Both the position numbers and the translations under genes were made by a program. Of a stretch of 64,000 bases of DNA, positions 42,566-50,742 are shown in pieces. The notes under the pieces were generated by a model that saw only the letters and a list, made by a program, of their open reading frames with translations, was not told the DNA's origin and searched no databases. The stretch's first letter is position 1, and every line of letters begins with the position of its first letter. The stretch comes from Psychrobacillus sp044762855 (GTDB taxonomy: Bacteria > Bacillota > Bacilli > Bacillales_A > Planococcaceae). The stretch covers positions 248,001 to 312,000 of the forward strand of contig NZ_JBIWFB010000004.1 of NCBI RefSeq assembly GCF_044762855.1, written 5' to 3'.

Positions 42566-43675
42566 ATGAAGCTTACAGAATGGACAATGGAAGAGCAGGA
42601 ACAGCTTATCCATTTTATGACGACTAATACTTGGCCGTATCATGGAAATGCTCATCCGGCAAGGGAACTAATTGAAAAGACAATTGAAGAAGGCGGATAT
42701 CAATCCGACGAAGTAAAAACCTTTTGGGTAGAGAATGAAGAAAATGAACAGGTTGGAATCGTTAAAATTTATGATTTGCGAGACGAGATTCCTTTATTTG
42801 ATTTGCGAATTGCAGATGAAGCAAGAGGAAGAGGATATGGTCCACTTGCATTAAAGATGGTAACAGAATATGTTTTCCAACTACCGGAGGCTAAAATTCG
42901 TTTAGAAGGCCATACAAGACAAGATAATTTTGCTATGCGTAAAACGTTTGAACGAGCTGGCTTTGTAAAAGAAGCTCAGCTCCGTCAAGCTTGGTTTTCT
43001 CCGAAAGAAGAATCTTATTATGATGCAGTTACATATGGGATGACGAGAGAAGACTTTTTAAAAGGGACGGCAACGCCAGTAAAATGGGATGATGATTCGC
43101 ATCCAGAAGTGAGTAAAAAAGAAGACTATTCTTTTTCGGAAGAGTTGGAAACAGAACGATTAATCATTCGAGCACCTAAAGTAGAAGATGCGGAAGTAGC
43201 ATGGAAAGCAATTATAAATTCCCACGACGCATTAAAAGAATGGATGCCATGGGCGCAAACGAAAGAAACTCTAGAGCAGACTACTACTAATTTGCGACAA
43301 GCAGTAGCTGATTTTATCACCCGAAAAGATTTACGACTGCATTTGTTCTTAAAAGAGACGGGAGAATTTGTAGGTTCTTCGGGTCTACATCGGATCGATT
43401 GGAAAGTGCGTAAGTTTGAAATTGGCTATTGGATAGACAGTAAGTTCGAAGGAAAAGGGCTAATGACTGAAGCGGTTGAACGCATCACTCGATTTGCGTT
43501 TGAAGAATTAGATGCAAATCGTGTAGAAATTCGATGCGATAGTGAAAATGTACGAAGTCGCTCGGTCGCAGAAAGGCTCGCGTATACGTTAGAAGGAACC
43601 CTTCATCATGATTCTTTATCTTCTGATGGTAAAAAGTTAAGAGATACTTGTATTTACGCTAAAACAAAAGGATAA
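42566..43675 (+). CDS. Tandem two-domain GNAT acetyltransferase
   Basis: A 369-residue protein made of two different GNAT domains. Residues about 1-170 hold one, with the acetyl-CoA loop ADEARGRGYGPLALK and late FERAGFVKEA. Residues about 190-369 hold a RimJ/RimL-type domain beginning ELETERLIIRAPKVEDAE, with SKFEGKGLMTEAVER and VAERLAYTLEG. Both acetyl-CoA loops look intact. RimL-like domains often modify protein N-termini, but the substrate is unknown. It follows cadA by 20 bp with TTCGGAGGGA upstream, so it may share its metal-induced transcript. Confidence 0.88.
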   Translation: MKLTEWTMEEQEQLIHFMTTNTWPYHGNAHPARELIEKTIEEGGYQSDEVKTFWVENEENEQVGIVKIYDLRDEIPLFDLRIADEARGRGYGPLALKMVTEYVFQLPEAKIRLEGHTRQDNFAMRKTFERAGFVKEAQLRQAWFSPKEESYYDAVTYGMTREDFLKGTATPVKWDDDSHPEVSKKEDYSFSEELETERLIIRAPKVEDAEVAWKAIINSHDALKEWMPWAQTKETLEQTTTNLRQAVADFITRKDLRLHLFLKETGEFVGSSGLHRIDWKVRKFEIGYWIDSKFEGKGLMTEAVERITRFAFEELDANRVEIRCDSENVRSRSVAERLAYTLEGTLHHDSLSSDGKKLRDTCIYAKTKG

Positions 43676-43680
43676 GCTAG

Positions 43681-43716
43681 AAAAAAGGTGCTGCCTATTA
43701 GGCAACACCTTTTTCT
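43681..43716. terminator. Bidirectional terminator
   Basis: AAAGGTGCTGCC pairs with GGCAACACCTTT (one mismatch), flanked by A-run and T-run, between two convergent genes. Confidence 0.8.
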
Positions 43717-43870
43717 AAAGCGATCGTCTTCCTGTTACAAGTTGAATGACGAAAATAATACCGGCAATAATTAATAGTGCGTGGATAAGCCCGCCGCCTA
43801 TTTTTAAAACTAAACCTAATAACCAAAGTACGATTAATATGACGATAATCGTCCATAGTAATTTACCCAT
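43715..43870 (-). CDS. Small membrane protein, DUF5670/Lmo0937 type
   Basis: A 51-residue protein starting MGKLLWTIIVILIVLWLLG and ending VTGRRSL, with two hydrophobic stretches separated by KIGGGLIH. This pattern is characteristic of the lmo0937/DUF5670 family of tiny stress-associated membrane proteins. GGAAAGGATG precedes the ATG. The stop codon abuts a bidirectional terminator. Function is unknown. Confidence 0.85.
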   Translation of the reverse strand: MGKLLWTIIVILIVLWLLGLVLKIGGGLIHALLIIAGIIFVIQLVTGRRSL

Positions 43871-44062
43871 GTAGAACATCCTTTCCATTGTTACTCATCG
43901 TTATTAAAAAGTTACCCCTTACAAGGGTGTATTAAACATTTTATGTGAATAGTAAATAATTCCATTTCTGAATGATGTAGGCTGTAGGAAATAATGTCTT
44001 GAATTGTGAAGGGGGACAGGATGTAGTAAAATGAACAAAGAAGTGAGGAAAGGAAGATGTAA

Positions 44063-44482
44063 ATGCCAACACCAAGCATGGAAGACCATATAGAACAAAT
44101 TTATATATTAATCGAGCAGAAGGGATATGCTCGTGTGTCTGACATAGCAGAAGCATTATCGGTATTACCATCTTCCGTAACAAAAATGGTACAAAAGTTG
44201 GATAAAGATGGTTTCTTAATATACGAAAAATATCGTGGCTTAACCCTTACAACCAAAGGAATGAAACTTGGAAAAAAACTAGTGAAGCGACATGACTTAC
44301 TAGAAGACTTTTTACGATTAATTGGTGTGGAAGAAGAAAATATTTATGGAGATGTTGAAGGTATTGAACATCATTTAAGTTGGAATTCTATTGATCGAAT
44401 TGCCGATTTAGTTTTATTTTTGGAAGAGAATCCTGAGTTGCAATCGAGACTACTTGCTTTAAAAGAAGAAACAAAAGACTAA
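44063..44482 (+). CDS. mntR: Manganese-responsive regulator MntR
   Basis: A DtxR-family repressor of 139 residues that binds manganese and represses uptake (and in some species activates efflux). All six metal ligands known for B. subtilis MntR fall at identical positions: Asp8, Glu11, His77, Glu99, Glu102 and His103. The winged helix includes SSVTKMVQKLDKDG. GAGGAAAGGAAG precedes the ATG. No manganese transporter gene is adjacent, so its targets lie elsewhere. Confidence 0.97.
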   Translation: MPTPSMEDHIEQIYILIEQKGYARVSDIAEALSVLPSSVTKMVQKLDKDGFLIYEKYRGLTLTTKGMKLGKKLVKRHDLLEDFLRLIGVEEENIYGDVEGIEHHLSWNSIDRIADLVLFLEENPELQSRLLALKEETKD

Positions 44483-44524
44483 AAAACAAAACCAACTATA
44501 TAGATAAAAAGGAGAGCGATATAT

Positions 44525-45385
44525 TTGACAGAACTATCATCAGGAGAAATTGTAAAATTACAAGTAAAGTCACAAGAAGGTTCCAAATGGATTCTTCATC
44601 ATAATGAGATGGAAATTTCATTAAATGCATCTGAAGCGCCAGAAGATTTACAAATAGATGATACGATTGAGGTGTTTTTATTTGTAGACCGAAGAGGTAA
44701 TCTATCCGCGACGACTGGGCTTCCTACTATACAAAAAGGAACGTATGGATGGGCAAGAGTGATTAAAGTTTCTGAAAAAGAAGGAGCTTTTGTAGATATC
44801 GGTACGTCCAAAGAAGTACAAGTAAAAGCAGAAGACTTACCGAAGATAAAAGAACTTTGGCCAGTAAATGGGGATCATCTATATATGACCCTTCGAACGG
44901 ATAAAGACGGAGAACTATTTGGGCGTTTGGCAACAGAGGATCGAGTAGAGGAACTGTATATTGATGCACCTACAACATTATTCAACCAAAACTTACAAGC
45001 AAGACCTTATCGATTACTCCCTGTTGGAACATTTTTACTAAGCGTACCCGAGAACTATCGAATTTTCGTTCATCAATCAGAACGCGTAGAAGAACCAAGA
45101 CTTGGACAAGATCTTACCGTTCGTATTATTGATACGAAAGAAGATGGCTCTTTAAACGGATCACTACTTCCACGGAGACACGAGCGCATAGGAGACGATG
45201 CAGAGTCGATATTCCGTTATATAAATGATGTTGGTGGAAAAATGCCGTTTACAGACAAATCAACTCCAGAAGAAATCCAAGAAATGTTCACGATGAGCAA
45301 AGCAGCATTTAAACGTGCGCTTGGTAAACTTATGAAAGAAGGCAAAATCGTTCAAAGCGATGGCTGGACGCAAGTAAAAGAATGA
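44525..45385 (+). CDS. cvfB: S1-type RNA-binding protein CvfB (YitL)
   Basis: A 286-residue RNA-binding protein. In staphylococci CvfB affects virulence gene and RNA turnover; in Bacillus it is YitL. Several S1/OB-like domains occupy residues about 1-215, including GWARVIKVSEKEGAFVDIG and LTVRIIDTKEDGSLNGSL. A C-terminal winged helix follows, with MPFTDKSTPEEIQEMFTMSK and FKRALGKLMKEGKI. Translation starts at TTG after AAAAAGGAGAG. It is 43 bp downstream of mntR with no terminator I can see between, so they may be co-transcribed. Confidence 0.9.
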   Translation: MTELSSGEIVKLQVKSQEGSKWILHHNEMEISLNASEAPEDLQIDDTIEVFLFVDRRGNLSATTGLPTIQKGTYGWARVIKVSEKEGAFVDIGTSKEVQVKAEDLPKIKELWPVNGDHLYMTLRTDKDGELFGRLATEDRVEELYIDAPTTLFNQNLQARPYRLLPVGTFLLSVPENYRIFVHQSERVEEPRLGQDLTVRIIDTKEDGSLNGSLLPRRHERIGDDAESIFRYINDVGGKMPFTDKSTPEEIQEMFTMSKAAFKRALGKLMKEGKIVQSDGWTQVKE

Positions 45386-45436
45386 GAAAAGGGGTAAAAA
45401 GAATCGATTCATTCGGAACTTTTTACTCCTTTTTAC
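45386..45436 (+). terminator. Terminator after cvfB
   Basis: AAAGGGGTAAAAAG pairs with CTTTTTACTCCTTT across a 17-base loop, followed by T. Confidence 0.65.
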
Positions 45437-45475
45437 GTACTAATGGATGAGCCAACTGGAAAGGAGTTTGATGAA

Positions 45476-46396
45476 ATGAAAAAGTTTTTGCAAACCATAA
45501 TGGCTATAATACTAGTAATAGGAGCATTTATTGCCCCGTCTATTGCAAGTGCTGACTCTGATGGATCGACGACAACCGAAGAAGTAGTAAATGAGAAATT
45601 TGGTGCTCCAATCGTTGTTTACGGTGGCAATCTAACAGAAGAACAAAAGAATAGTGTAAAAGAAAGTTTAAAAATAACAGATAGCTCTGATGTTCAAGAA
45701 ATTGAAGTAACAGGGCAAGATTTGGTGACTTATTTAAAAGACGGAGATGCATCTGCTAGAATGTTTTCTTCTGCTAAGATTACTAGAAAAGATGCAGGAA
45801 AAGGGTTAGTTATTAATATTGTTACCCCAAGTAATATTACAGAAGTAACTTCTGAAATGTATGCCAATGCAATGCTAACAGCTGGTATTCAAGATGCAGT
45901 TGTTGAAATTGCAGCACCCAAACCAGTTACTGGCCATTCGGCATTAGTTGGGATCTATAAAGCGTATGAAGTAACAGGTGGAAAGCTAGATACAGAACGT
46001 ACAGATGTAGCAAGTGATGAGTTATCTGTAGCGACCATACTTTCAAAAGAAGCAGGTATTGATGAAGCAAAAGTAAGTGAGTTATTGACAGAAATTAAAA
46101 AGCAAATTGCTGAACAAAACCCAGTCTCTCGTGAAGAAGTAGAAAAAATTGTATCGGAGCAGCTTGCCAACTTGAAAATTGAGCTTTCCGAAAAAGATCG
46201 ACAGTTATTAATCGATATTATGGATCGTATTCGTCAATTAGATATCGATTTTAGTAAATGGTCCGATCAGTTAAATGATTTAAGTAAAACAATTGAAGAA
46301 AAAGTAGGTAATCTTGTCGATAACGAAGGTTTTTGGCAAAGTGTAAAAGATTTCTTCAAGAATTTAATCGATTCTATTCGTTCTATTTTTAACTAA
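45476..46396 (+). CDS. Secreted DUF1002 protein (YpuA-like)
   Basis: A 306-residue exported protein. The signal peptide runs to about residue 27 (MAIILVIGAFIAPSIASA, type I cleavage after an ASA). The DUF1002 region follows, with VVYGGNLTEEQ, MFSSAKI and VEIAAPKPVTGHSALVGIYKA, ending around residue 215. A helical, probably coiled-coil tail (about 215-306) follows. Function is unknown. The ATG at 45476 is preceded by AAAGGAG and gives the correct signal peptide; the frame extends 11 codons upstream. A palindromic terminator like that of murB ends it. Confidence 0.88.
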   Translation: MKKFLQTIMAIILVIGAFIAPSIASADSDGSTTTEEVVNEKFGAPIVVYGGNLTEEQKNSVKESLKITDSSDVQEIEVTGQDLVTYLKDGDASARMFSSAKITRKDAGKGLVINIVTPSNITEVTSEMYANAMLTAGIQDAVVEIAAPKPVTGHSALVGIYKAYEVTGGKLDTERTDVASDELSVATILSKEAGIDEAKVSELLTEIKKQIAEQNPVSREEVEKIVSEQLANLKIELSEKDRQLLIDIMDRIRQLDIDFSKWSDQLNDLSKTIEEKVGNLVDNEGFWQSVKDFFKNLIDSIRSIFN

Positions 46397-46401
46397 AATT
46401 T

Positions 46402-46452
46402 GTCCCTGTGCAACAAACAATTCAGAATTGTTTGTTGCACAGGGACGTTTTA
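46402..46452 (+). terminator. Perfect palindromic terminator after DUF1002 gene
   Basis: Two perfect 22-base arms (beginning GTCCCTGTGCAACAAACAAT) flank one central A at 46402-46446, followed by GTTTTATTT. It differs from the murB terminator only at a compensated base pair, the central base and the ends. Confidence 0.85.
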
Positions 46453-46453
46453 T

Positions 46454-46510
46454 TTGCACACTAAATAAATATTTGTTAATATAAAATCAAGATATCTCGA
46501 ATTCAAGATA
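46454..46510 (+). promoter_or_regulatory. Promoter with MhqR-type operator
   Basis: TTGCAC (46454-46459) and TAATAT (46477-46482) are spaced 17 bp. TATCTCGAATTCAAGATA at 46493-46510, around the transcription start, matches the TATCTCGAATTC-AGATA dyad I recall for MhqR, the quinone-responsive MarR-family repressor of B. subtilis mhqNOP and azoR2. Confidence 0.72.
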
Positions 46511-46531
46511 TATAAGAAGGAGGAAGTTAAT

Positions 46532-47500
46532 ATGAAATTAGCAGGTATACACCATGTATCGGCCATTACTGGAGATGCGGATAAAAACCATGATTTTTTT
46601 ACAAGAATATTAGGAATGCGTTTAGTCAAAAAGAGCGTCAATCAGGATAGCACCTCTTCGTATCATTTGTTTTACGCAGACGCAGTTGGGACACCAGGAA
46701 CGGATATGACGTACTTTGACATTCCGATGGCAGGTAGAACATATCCTGGAGTATCTAGTATTAGTAACACGGCATTTCGAGTAAAAAGCGATGCTGCATT
46801 AATATTTTGGAAAACTAGATTCGAGCAATATGAAGTACCGCACGATCAAATTACGGAAAGATATGGTAGAAACACGCTTTACTTTGAAGATTTTGAAGGT
46901 TCAAGATTGATGCTAGTTGTAGATGATGGTAAAGGAATTCCTTACGGAGAAGCATGGGTAAAAGATGAAATTTCAGCTGAAAATGCTATCGTTGGTTTAG
47001 GTCCGGTAACATTAACGGTAAGAAAATCGACAGCAACAGAAAAAGTACTTCAAGATATACTTGGGTTCACGTTAGCAGGATCTTATCCATCCCCAATAGA
47101 AAAAATGCCCGATATTCTAGTTTACACAACTGGAAAAGGAGGACCAGCTGGAGAAGTGCATATAGAAACCCGCACAGACTTACCAATTGAGCAACCTGGA
47201 CGAGGAAGCGTGCACCATGTGGCATTCCGGGTACCGACAATGGAAGATTATCCGAAATGGGAAGAATTATTGCACTCACATGGCTTTACTACTTCTGGTT
47301 TAGTTGATCGTTATTATTTTAAATCTATTTACTTTAGAGAACCGAACGGTATTCTATATGAATTGGCAACGGATGAACCAGGTTTCGACTCCGATGAGCC
47401 GATGGAATCACTTGGAGAAAAACTCGCACTGCCGCCTTTTTTAGAGCCGCAAAGAGCACAAATTGAAGCCAAGTTGCGTCCGTTGTCAATTAACAAATAG
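46532..47500 (+). CDS. mhqO: Ring-cleaving dioxygenase of the VOC family, MhqO-like
   Basis: A 322-residue two-domain extradiol-type dioxygenase. IHHVSAITGDADKNHDFFTR opens the first VOC domain, and GSVHHVAFRV with the late LYELATDEPGF carries the second set of metal ligands. It resembles B. subtilis MhqO (YdfO), which cleaves aromatic compounds and protects against methylhydroquinone and catechol. The MhqR-type operator upstream supports the assignment. AGAAGGAGGAAG precedes the ATG. Confidence 0.85.
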   Translation: MKLAGIHHVSAITGDADKNHDFFTRILGMRLVKKSVNQDSTSSYHLFYADAVGTPGTDMTYFDIPMAGRTYPGVSSISNTAFRVKSDAALIFWKTRFEQYEVPHDQITERYGRNTLYFEDFEGSRLMLVVDDGKGIPYGEAWVKDEISAENAIVGLGPVTLTVRKSTATEKVLQDILGFTLAGSYPSPIEKMPDILVYTTGKGGPAGEVHIETRTDLPIEQPGRGSVHHVAFRVPTMEDYPKWEELLHSHGFTTSGLVDRYYFKSIYFREPNGILYELATDEPGFDSDEPMESLGEKLALPPFLEPQRAQIEAKLRPLSINK

Positions 47501-47533
47501 ATGTGTTAAAATTCAGAAAAGGAGTGGTAAACA

Positions 47534-47815
47534 ATGGATTTTCAATACAAAGAATTAGGCAATGACGTTTTTGCATACGAGTATATACAAGAGGGAGAAA
47601 AACTTGGTGAAATAACGTGGACACTACTTGGAGATATCATGGTTATGGATCACACTTACGTTTCTGATAAGTTAAGAGGCCAAGGTGTAGCAAAAAAACT
47701 ACTTGATACTGCCGCTTCTCATGCTCGCGAAAACAATTTGAAAATGGAAGCTGTATGCTCTTACGTTGTAGCCGTCTTCAATAAATCAGATGAATATAAT
47801 GATGTAAAAGCTTGA
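47534..47815 (+). CDS. Short GNAT (YjdJ-type) N-acetyltransferase
   Basis: A 93-residue minimal GNAT of the YjdJ/Gcn5-related group. The core DHTYVSDKLRGQGVAKKLLD binds acetyl-CoA, and YVVAVFNKSDEYND is the typical C-terminal strand. Proteins of this kind lack the N-terminal GNAT helices, and substrates are unknown. It starts 34 bp after mhqO with AAAGGAGTGG upstream and ends at a terminator, so it is probably the second gene of the quinone-induced unit. Confidence 0.85.
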   Translation: MDFQYKELGNDVFAYEYIQEGEKLGEITWTLLGDIMVMDHTYVSDKLRGQGVAKKLLDTAASHARENNLKMEAVCSYVVAVFNKSDEYNDVKA

Positions 47816-47827
47816 GTAAAACTAAAA

Positions 47828-47869
47828 CAAAAAGGCAATCCGCTTTTAAATGAGTGGATTGCCTTTTAT
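47828..47869. terminator. Terminator after the YjdJ-type gene
   Basis: AAAAAGGCAATCCGC pairs with GTGGATTGCCTTTT, with A and T runs on both sides; it can also serve the small reverse-strand gene. Confidence 0.8.
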
Positions 47870-47879
47870 CTTTTTCCTA

Positions 47880-47978
47880 CTATATCTGTGTAAATAATAC
47901 TAAAATTCCTGTTAATACGGAAGCACCTGCCAATGTATAAAAGAAATCAGACTGGTTAAAAATCAACTTTTTCTCCAT
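47880..47978 (-). CDS. 32-residue single-pass membrane peptide
   Basis: A very short gene with a perfect ribosome-binding site, AAAGGAGGATG, six bases before its ATG. The product starts MEKKLIFNQSDFFYTLAGAS and ends LVLFTQI: a short cytoplasmic head and one hydrophobic helix. A terminator lies just beyond its stop. I recognise no family. The strong initiation site and composition make me believe it is translated. Confidence 0.65.
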   Translation of the reverse strand: MEKKLIFNQSDFFYTLAGASVLTGILVLFTQI

Positions 47979-48142
47979 CTAATCATCCTCCTTTAAATAA
48001 GTGTTAGTATATAAATGCCCAAGTTTTAAAATTTTTAAACAGGTTTAACCCAAAAGATGGGGGGAAGATTAAAAAAGACGGAACTTTTATTAATTGTATT
48101 CGTAGAATAAATTGTAATAAAACTTTTATGGAGGTTATTTAT

Positions 48143-48604
48143 ATGTCACGTACTGGAGAAATTGTTTTAGGTGTTATTAGTGCTCTATTTACTATTATTG
48201 CAATTATAGGATTATCTATTCTCGTAGTAAGCGGTAGTGCCGCGATGCAAGACGAGTCTGTAAAGTCTGAATTTCAACAACAAATCTTGAATGATCCAAC
48301 TTTTACAGGAGAAGAAGCTGAAATGGTTGCTCAATTTGTGGATGTATTACCAGACATGTTAAGCGCTTTTGGATGGGGATTTGTTATTGTCCTTGTGATT
48401 AGCCTTGTGTTGAATATCGTTGGAATTGTTGCTGTTACTAAAAACAAAAAACCAAAGCTTGCAGGTGCTATGTTTATAATAGCTGGTCTGTTAGCTGGAA
48501 TTATTTCTTTAACTTCTATTTTATTGTATATCGCTGCAATTATGTGTTTCGTTCGTAAGCCGCCAGTGCAATTTGCTGAAGAAGAATATTATAAAACTGT
48601 GTAA
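48143..48604 (+). CDS. DUF4064 membrane protein
   Basis: A 153-residue protein with four hydrophobic segments, beginning MSRTGEIVLGVISALFTII, and a short extracytoplasmic loop after the first helix (QDESVKSEFQQQILNDPTF). The layout (helix, polar loop, then helices with KKPKLAGAMFIIAG) is that of the DUF4064 family. Function is unknown. The start at 48143 follows TGGAGG; the frame extends five codons upstream through that site. Confidence 0.82.
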   Translation: MSRTGEIVLGVISALFTIIAIIGLSILVVSGSAAMQDESVKSEFQQQILNDPTFTGEEAEMVAQFVDVLPDMLSAFGWGFVIVLVISLVLNIVGIVAVTKNKKPKLAGAMFIIAGLLAGIISLTSILLYIAAIMCFVRKPPVQFAEEEYYKTV

Positions 48605-48608
48605 TTAG

Positions 48609-48640
48609 AAAAACACTAGCCTAATAAGCTAGTGTTTTCA
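48609..48640. terminator. Bidirectional terminator
   Basis: AAAACACTAGC pairs perfectly with GCTAGTGTTTT, overlapping the end of the reverse-strand GNAT gene. Confidence 0.8.
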
Positions 48641-49112
48641 ATAGATACATATATTTTGCTGTGGATAAAGGATGGCCCTCAAAATATTCGTCAAATTCTT
48701 CTAAGCACTCAAATCCGAAGTGTTCATAAAACTCACGAGCTTTTTTATTCTCGCTTTCTACATAAACGAATAATTGGCGACCGGTATGCATTTCTTCTAA
48801 CCCTGCTTGCAGTAGCTTTTTACCTAACCCGAGTTGTTGATACTCAGGTAATATGTAAATGGCAGTAAGTTCTGCATCACCATCCTCATCTACATAGGTA
48901 AAGCTTGCGAATCCAACTGGTTGCCCTTTATATTCAGCGAGTAAAAAAATTGTTTTTTCCATTCGTTTCGCAAGCATTGTATTTGAATAAGCCTTTTCTA
49001 AAAACAGTGCTTGTATATTATCAGGAATGATATCTTTATATGTTTCGTTCCAACTGATCTTTGCGATTTGTTGTACAGTTGAAATATCTTCTAACGTTGT
49101 CGCCCTAATCAT
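48621..49112 (-). CDS. GNAT-family N-acetyltransferase
   Basis: A 163-residue stand-alone GNAT. MIRATTLEDISTVQQIA opens the fold, LTAIYILPEYQQLGLGKKLL is the acetyl-CoA loop, and FYEHFGFECLEEFDEYFEGH is the late motif. The pattern is similar to YkkB/PaiA-type acetyltransferases of Bacillales. Substrate is unknown. AGAGGTG precedes the ATG on the reverse strand. It is monocistronic. Confidence 0.88.
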   Translation of the reverse strand: MIRATTLEDISTVQQIAKISWNETYKDIIPDNIQALFLEKAYSNTMLAKRMEKTIFLLAEYKGQPVGFASFTYVDEDGDAELTAIYILPEYQQLGLGKKLLQAGLEEMHTGRQLFVYVESENKKAREFYEHFGFECLEEFDEYFEGHPLSTAKYMYLLKTLAY

Positions 49113-49222
49113 TTGAAATCACCTCTAAATTCTTTTTGTTATCATATCAAAAATACGAACAATCTTCTACCAATAAGTAGAATAAAGTTACAAGCAATAC
49201 AAGTTATAAGAAAGAATATACG

Positions 49223-49247
49223 TTTAGATGATTTAAATATGGGTATG
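49223..49247 (+). promoter_or_regulatory. Sigma-B-type promoter
   Basis: GTTTAG (49223-49228) and GGGTAT (49242-49247) are spaced 13 bp. The general-stress sigma-B consensus is GTTTAA-N12-15-GGGTAT, so only one base deviates. It lies 44 bp before the next start codon. Confidence 0.72.
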
Positions 49248-49291
49248 TATATTAACAGGTAGAATATCAGAAAAACTCGGAGGTAATACTA

Positions 49292-49588
49292 ATGGCAAAA
49301 AATAAATCATTATTGTTAGCAGGTCTTGCAGCGGGGGCATATGCCTATTTCAGAAAAAAAGAGAATCGAGATAAAGCAGTTGTAGCTTTTAACAATACGA
49401 AAGCCAAAGTAAATTCGTATATGGAAGCACAAAAGCATAATAATTCAGATTTAACGGAAACTGGTAATCCAGATCCACAAAATATCCCAGATAACAAAAT
49501 GGTATCTGAAGGGGCAATGACAAGTGTCCAGTACTATAACGAAGAAGTACAAGACAAAGCAAACAAATCTAAAGAGGATACAAAATAA
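49292..49588 (+). CDS. Small stress-type protein with N-terminal hydrophobic segment
   Basis: A 98-residue protein. Residues about 6-20 (SLLLAGLAAGAYAYF) form a short hydrophobic helix followed by RKKENRDK, and the rest is polar and probably disordered. The layout resembles YtxH-like general-stress proteins, but I cannot place it in a family. The sigma-B-type promoter directly upstream supports a stress role. TCGGAGGTAA precedes the ATG. Confidence 0.75.
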   Translation: MAKNKSLLLAGLAAGAYAYFRKKENRDKAVVAFNNTKAKVNSYMEAQKHNNSDLTETGNPDPQNIPDNKMVSEGAMTSVQYYNEEVQDKANKSKEDTK

Positions 49589-49620
49589 AAAGGAGCCTAT
49601 CATGGCGCCTTTTTATTATT
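49589..49620. terminator. Terminator between convergent genes
   Basis: AAAAGGAGCC pairs with GGCGCCTTTT (one mismatch), with A and T runs on the two sides. Confidence 0.65.
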
Positions 49621-50742
49621 AAAAATAGACAGTACTGACGTAATGAGTAAAATAACTCCTGTTAATAAAAAGCCATCATTCGCAGTTAACTCTAAATAAC
49701 CAGTCAAACTGGAACCAGCGACAACCCCGATCGAGAAAAACGCATAAAAATATCCATATGCTTTCCCACGGTAAGAAGTATCTGTAGAATCTATTAATAA
49801 CGAATTAATGGAAGGAAATAAAAACGCAAAGCCAACCCCATAAACACCCATCCATATATACATAAGTGACAGTATCTCTGATTGACCCAAGAGTAACATG
49901 CTAATACCCATAAGTGCCATCCCAAAAGCTAATGTTTTAACAGGTTTCACTCGATCGAAAATCCGATTAGTTGGAAGGATAAAAATTAGAATAGCAACAA
50001 ATCCAAATGTACTTAGTAGTAATCCACTAGTTTTCGAATCAAATCCGAGCTGCACAATTTTAAGAGGGAGCATATATGCCAATACGCCTTGTGAAAACAT
50101 TAAGAAAAATGCCCCAGCAAAAGCTTTAACTAAACCAGCTTCCTTAAAAAATGAACGAATGGATATAGAGGAAGTGGACCTAGCAATTGGTGTTTTTTTA
50201 TGTACTGTAACGGATCTTAAAATAATCAGCGTTAAGAGACTTAACAAAAGCATGATGGAACCAGTAATACTAAGTACAAATACTTCACTTTTTTTACTCG
50301 CAATGATACCACTCATAGCGGGACCAACGATAGCAGCTAAACCGACAAATGCTCCAGATAATGCCACGCCTTTTCCGCGTTTTTCGCTAGCAGTTTGGTT
50401 AGCTGAAAAAGTAAACGCTGCAGGAACGATTAAACCTGCAACCAAACCATGGATAAAACGTATGAATAATAGGCCGATTGGTTCTGTTACTAATTGATAT
50501 AAGAATAAGGCTCCGCTCGTTGTAACCAAACCGAATAGTAAGATATAAAATGGTCCCTTTTTATCGGTCCAAAAACCAGAAATAACATTTCCGATTGTAT
50601 TCGAAAATGAATACATACCTACAACTAAGCCAGTAATAAATGGAGTTGCCCCAAGCGTCGTGGCAAATGGACTCATGATTGGCAACTGTGTAAATAAATC
50701 AAAAAAGGAAAAAAAGATAATAATATATACAAAAAAGCGCAA
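49600..50742 (-). CDS. MFS transporter
   Basis: A 380-residue major-facilitator protein with about 12 hydrophobic segments. The loop motif GFWTDKKGP follows helix 2, and RFIHGLVAGLIVPAAFT with KRGKGVALSGAFVGLAAIVGP matches the drug-efflux type (motif C-like in helix 5). Substrate is unknown; multidrug or metabolite efflux is likely. Translation appears to begin at TTG after GAGGAAC. It is monocistronic. Confidence 0.85.
   Translation of the reverse strand: MRFFVYIIIFFSFFDLFTQLPIMSPFATTLGATPFITGLVVGMYSFSNTIGNVISGFWTDKKGPFYILLFGLVTTSGALFLYQLVTEPIGLLFIRFIHGLVAGLIVPAAFTFSANQTASEKRGKGVALSGAFVGLAAIVGPAMSGIIASKKSEVFVLSITGSIMLLLSLLTLIILRSVTVHKKTPIARSTSSISIRSFFKEAGLVKAFAGAFFLMFSQGVLAYMLPLKIVQLGFDSKTSGLLLSTFGFVAILIFILPTNRIFDRVKPVKTLAFGMALMGISMLLLGQSEILSLMYIWMGVYGVGFAFLFPSINSLLIDSTDTSYRGKAYGYFYAFFSIGVVAGSSLTGYLELTANDGFLLTGVILLITSVLSIFNNKKAP

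Noticed and set aside
41810..42655. 281-codon reverse frame inside cadA
   Set aside because: It lies antisense to the P-type ATPase core motifs and crosses the cadA/GNAT boundary; it has no family features.
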